Positions 13,751-15,183 of a stretch of 15,183 bases of DNA are shown here, in pieces. Position 1 is the stretch's first letter. Each line of letters begins with the position of its first letter. The position numbers and the translations under genes are program-made. The DNA is taken from assembly GCA_002345205.1 (NCBI GenBank), contig DDVI01000025.1, forward strand, positions 1 through 15,183, written 5' to 3'. Source of the DNA: Bdellovibrionaceae bacterium UBA2316. Lineage in GTDB: Bacteria > Bdellovibrionota > Bdellovibrionia > Bdellovibrionales > Bdellovibrionaceae. The notes beneath the pieces were generated by a model. It was not told where the DNA came from, did not search any database, and saw only the letters and a program-made list of their open reading frames with translations.

Positions 13751-14645
13751 GAGTAACCCAGTATCCGATCCAATCATCTTTTTCTAAACGCATTTCGATT
13801 TTCAAATTTTGATCTTCGATGAAATCAGAAAGGAATTCGGTTTCGTGTTCTTTTAGAATACCAGTAAGGATCATAGACCCATTGGTTTTCATGCATTTTA
13901 CTAAGCTAGCTTTAATTTTTAAAAGCACCCCATCAATGATGTTCGCGACAACCATATCATAAGCTTCGCGAATTTCTTCAACTGGAGTTGCTGAAATCTC
14001 AAAGTGAGTTGTATTATTTTTTGCAGCGTTTTCGCCAGCGACGCGAATCGCTTCTGGGTCTACTTCGATACCTTTGACGCTGGAGAATCCCAAATGACGA
14101 GCCAAGATGCCAAGGATACCTGTGCCTGTTCCCACATCTAATAACGATTGTGAGCTTAGGTTCGATTGTTGTTTGCCGTATTTCACGATTAGGTAAGACG
14201 CCATCTGAGTTGTTGCGTGCGTACCGGTACCGAATGCCATGCCTGGATCGATAAAGATAGGAACGGGACATTCTGTGGGGACCGGTTCCCAGCTTGGTAC
14301 AACCCAATATTTATCGACAAGCTTAAAGGCTTTGAAACCTTTCTTCCATTCTTCTAACCAATCTTTTGTTTCTTCTTCCGTAATTTCCCAATCGACTTGA
14401 GGAGCCATGTCCGTCAATCCATCAAAGAAGTTGCAGCCGGGGCGCTCGTTAAAGAACACATCAACCGAAATATTTTTTGAATACAAAACCTTTGGATCAT
14501 AAACCAAATTGGGTTGAACGAAGTTCAGTGCTTCCGATACACCTAAAGCACCGCAATCAAAGCAATGTTTAGTGATGGTGGATTCCGCATCCGCGCTGAT
14601 ATTTTTAAGTTTAATTTTGATATAGGTATTGGCCGCTGCTGTCAT
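13743..14645 (-). CDS. prmA: Ribosomal protein L11 methyltransferase PrmA
   Basis: Cytoplasmic class I SAM-dependent enzyme that trimethylates lysines and the N-terminus of ribosomal protein L11. It has 300 residues (E. coli 293). An N-terminal L11-binding domain (about 1-90) is followed by a linker with the conserved DWLEEWKKGFKAF (95-107). The catalytic domain shows IDPGMAFGTGTHATTQ (132-147), SAM motif I LLDVGTGTGILG (168-179), GIEVDPEAI (192-200) and VVANII (232-237), all highly characteristic of PrmA. No clear Shine-Dalgarno precedes ATG 14645, and no better start exists in frame. The gene lies 77 bases downstream of the small exported-protein gene and heads the overlapping set prmA-rsmE-RDD-rfaE2. 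A weak promoter may lie in that gap, but no match is good enough to list. Confidence 0.96.
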   Translation of the reverse strand: MTAAANTYIKIKLKNISADAESTITKHCFDCGALGVSEALNFVQPNLVYDPKVLYSKNISVDVFFNERPGCNFFDGLTDMAPQVDWEITEEETKDWLEEWKKGFKAFKLVDKYWVVPSWEPVPTECPVPIFIDPGMAFGTGTHATTQMASYLIVKYGKQQSNLSSQSLLDVGTGTGILGILARHLGFSSVKGIEVDPEAIRVAGENAAKNNTTHFEISATPVEEIREAYDMVVANIIDGVLLKIKASLVKCMKTNGSMILTGILKEHETEFLSDFIEDQNLKIEMRLEKDDWIGYWVTHA

Positions 14646-14722
14646 GGGCGTAAGAATTAGCAGTTTCTAATAAAGCGGTCACTGGAATCTTTTACAAGGC
14701 GGGTAGCGGTTGTCTAAAGGGA

Positions 14723-15100
14723 CTAGTTAGTTTCGGCAGAGTCGCCAATCATAAACCATGGGTTATCAAGCATCGGAAGCTCTTCGCGGCTGAAAAGCTT
14801 AACTTCGCGGGCAACCGCGATTTTTCCGTAGACGGCGATCACTTTGAGTTGGCCCACGGGAGCCTGAATTTCCCCCATAACCTGGGAACCAGTAGAGTCC
14901 CTCATCGTCACTTTGCGAGTAACGGTGATAACTTGGTTCTTCTTAAGTTTGCCGCCCTCGGCTCCCTTAAGGTAGAAGTCTTTATAAACAGGATCCGTAT
15001 CAGATAACGGTATGTTTCTGCGTACTTCGAATATTGAAATCTCATCGGCCGAGGCTAAAGAGTGAATCCCTAGCAGAGCCAGAACTAAAATCCATTTCAT
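14723..15100 (-). CDS. Small exported protein of unknown function
   Basis: A 125-residue protein with a clean Sec signal peptide (MKWILVLALLGIHSLASA, cleavage near residue 18 before DEISIF). The mature part, about 107 residues, looks all-beta: KKNQVITVTRKVTMRD (53-68), GEIQAPVGQLKVIAVYGKIA (76-95) and VAREVKLF (96-103) suggest a small barrel of SH3 or FlgT C-terminal type, but I cannot assign a family. No Cys or lipobox is present, so it should be a soluble periplasmic or secreted protein. TAGAG lies five bases before the ATG as a weak ribosome binding site. It is the most upstream minus-strand gene and may be co-transcribed with prmA. Function unknown. Confidence 0.8.
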   Translation of the reverse strand: MKWILVLALLGIHSLASADEISIFEVRRNIPLSDTDPVYKDFYLKGAEGGKLKKNQVITVTRKVTMRDSTGSQVMGEIQAPVGQLKVIAVYGKIAVAREVKLFSREELPMLDNPWFMIGDSAETN

Positions 15101-15137
15101 ACTAGCTCTATCGGAGTCTCATTTTTAGACTTCACAG

Positions 15138-15166
15138 ACCATAGGACCAGATTTTTAAAGTGCCAG
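15138..15166 (-). promoter_or_regulatory. Possible promoter upstream of the small exported-protein gene
   Basis: Read on the minus strand, CTGGCA (15166-15161) and TATGGT (15143-15138) are separated by 17 bases, each matching four of six bases of the housekeeping consensus. Transcription would start near 15131, about 30 bases before ATG 15100. The match is modest and rests on spacing and position. Confidence 0.35.
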
Positions 15167-15183
15167 GCCCGAAATTCTCCCCC

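Noticed and set aside
14014..14307. Minus-strand frame of 97 codons within prmA
   Set aside because: It is an Arg-rich out-of-frame shadow of the conserved PrmA catalytic domain.
15145..15170. TGGCAC resembling a sigma-54 -24 element upstream of the small exported-protein gene
   Set aside because: No GC of a -12 element is present at the required spacing.

Overview
The window looks like a chromosomal segment from a Gram-negative, outer-membrane bacterium of moderate to low GC, most probably a Bdellovibrio-like member of the Bdellovibrionota. This assignment is an inference from protein style, not from a marker gene. Supporting signs are a MurE with the meso-diaminopimelate signature DNPR, a Pal lipoprotein, LPS-heptose synthesis, several lipoproteins and outer-membrane barrels ending in Phe, and a Ser/Thr kinase of the GGMAE type.

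Layout. (1) 1-956, minus strand: an alpha/beta-hydrolase esterase followed by the 5' end of a eukaryotic-like Ser/Thr kinase that runs off the window. (2) 995-3911, plus: murE and murF, overlapping by 11 bases, the two consecutive ligases that complete the peptidoglycan UDP-MurNAc-pentapeptide. (3) 3879-7394, minus: an unrecognised 169-residue protein, preceded by a 973-residue exported protein with a zinc-peptidase-like domain, a TolB-like propeller and an Omp85-like barrel. (4) 7500-9009, plus: pal, a DUF4398-like lipoprotein and a CpoB/YbgF-like coiled-coil/TPR lipoprotein, tightly packed. (5) 9010-9347: a stretch with no convincing gene, holding a perfect 13-bp hairpin and a second hairpin that covers the next ribosome binding site. 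(6) 9348-11130, plus: an inner-membrane-anchored periplasmic protein and a small outer-membrane barrel whose start is hard to define. (7) about 11287-11590, minus: a decayed astacin-type (M12A) metallopeptidase that has lost its zinc-binding segment. (8) 11659-15100, minus: a small exported protein, then prmA, rsmE, an RDD membrane protein and rfaE2, the last four nearly or actually overlapping.

The dominant theme is the cell envelope: peptidoglycan precursors (murE, murF), outer membrane to peptidoglycan tethering and constriction (pal and its two lipoprotein partners), LPS core sugar activation (rfaE2), and several exported proteins of unknown role. prmA and rsmE are translation-apparatus methyltransferases that share a transcript with the envelope genes. 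No tRNA, rRNA, CRISPR array, insertion sequence or phage module was seen. I found no clear new multi-gene system. The best candidates for something undescribed are the peptidase-propeller-barrel protein beside pal, the inner/outer membrane pair at 9348-11130 with its masked ribosome binding site, and the astacin relic.
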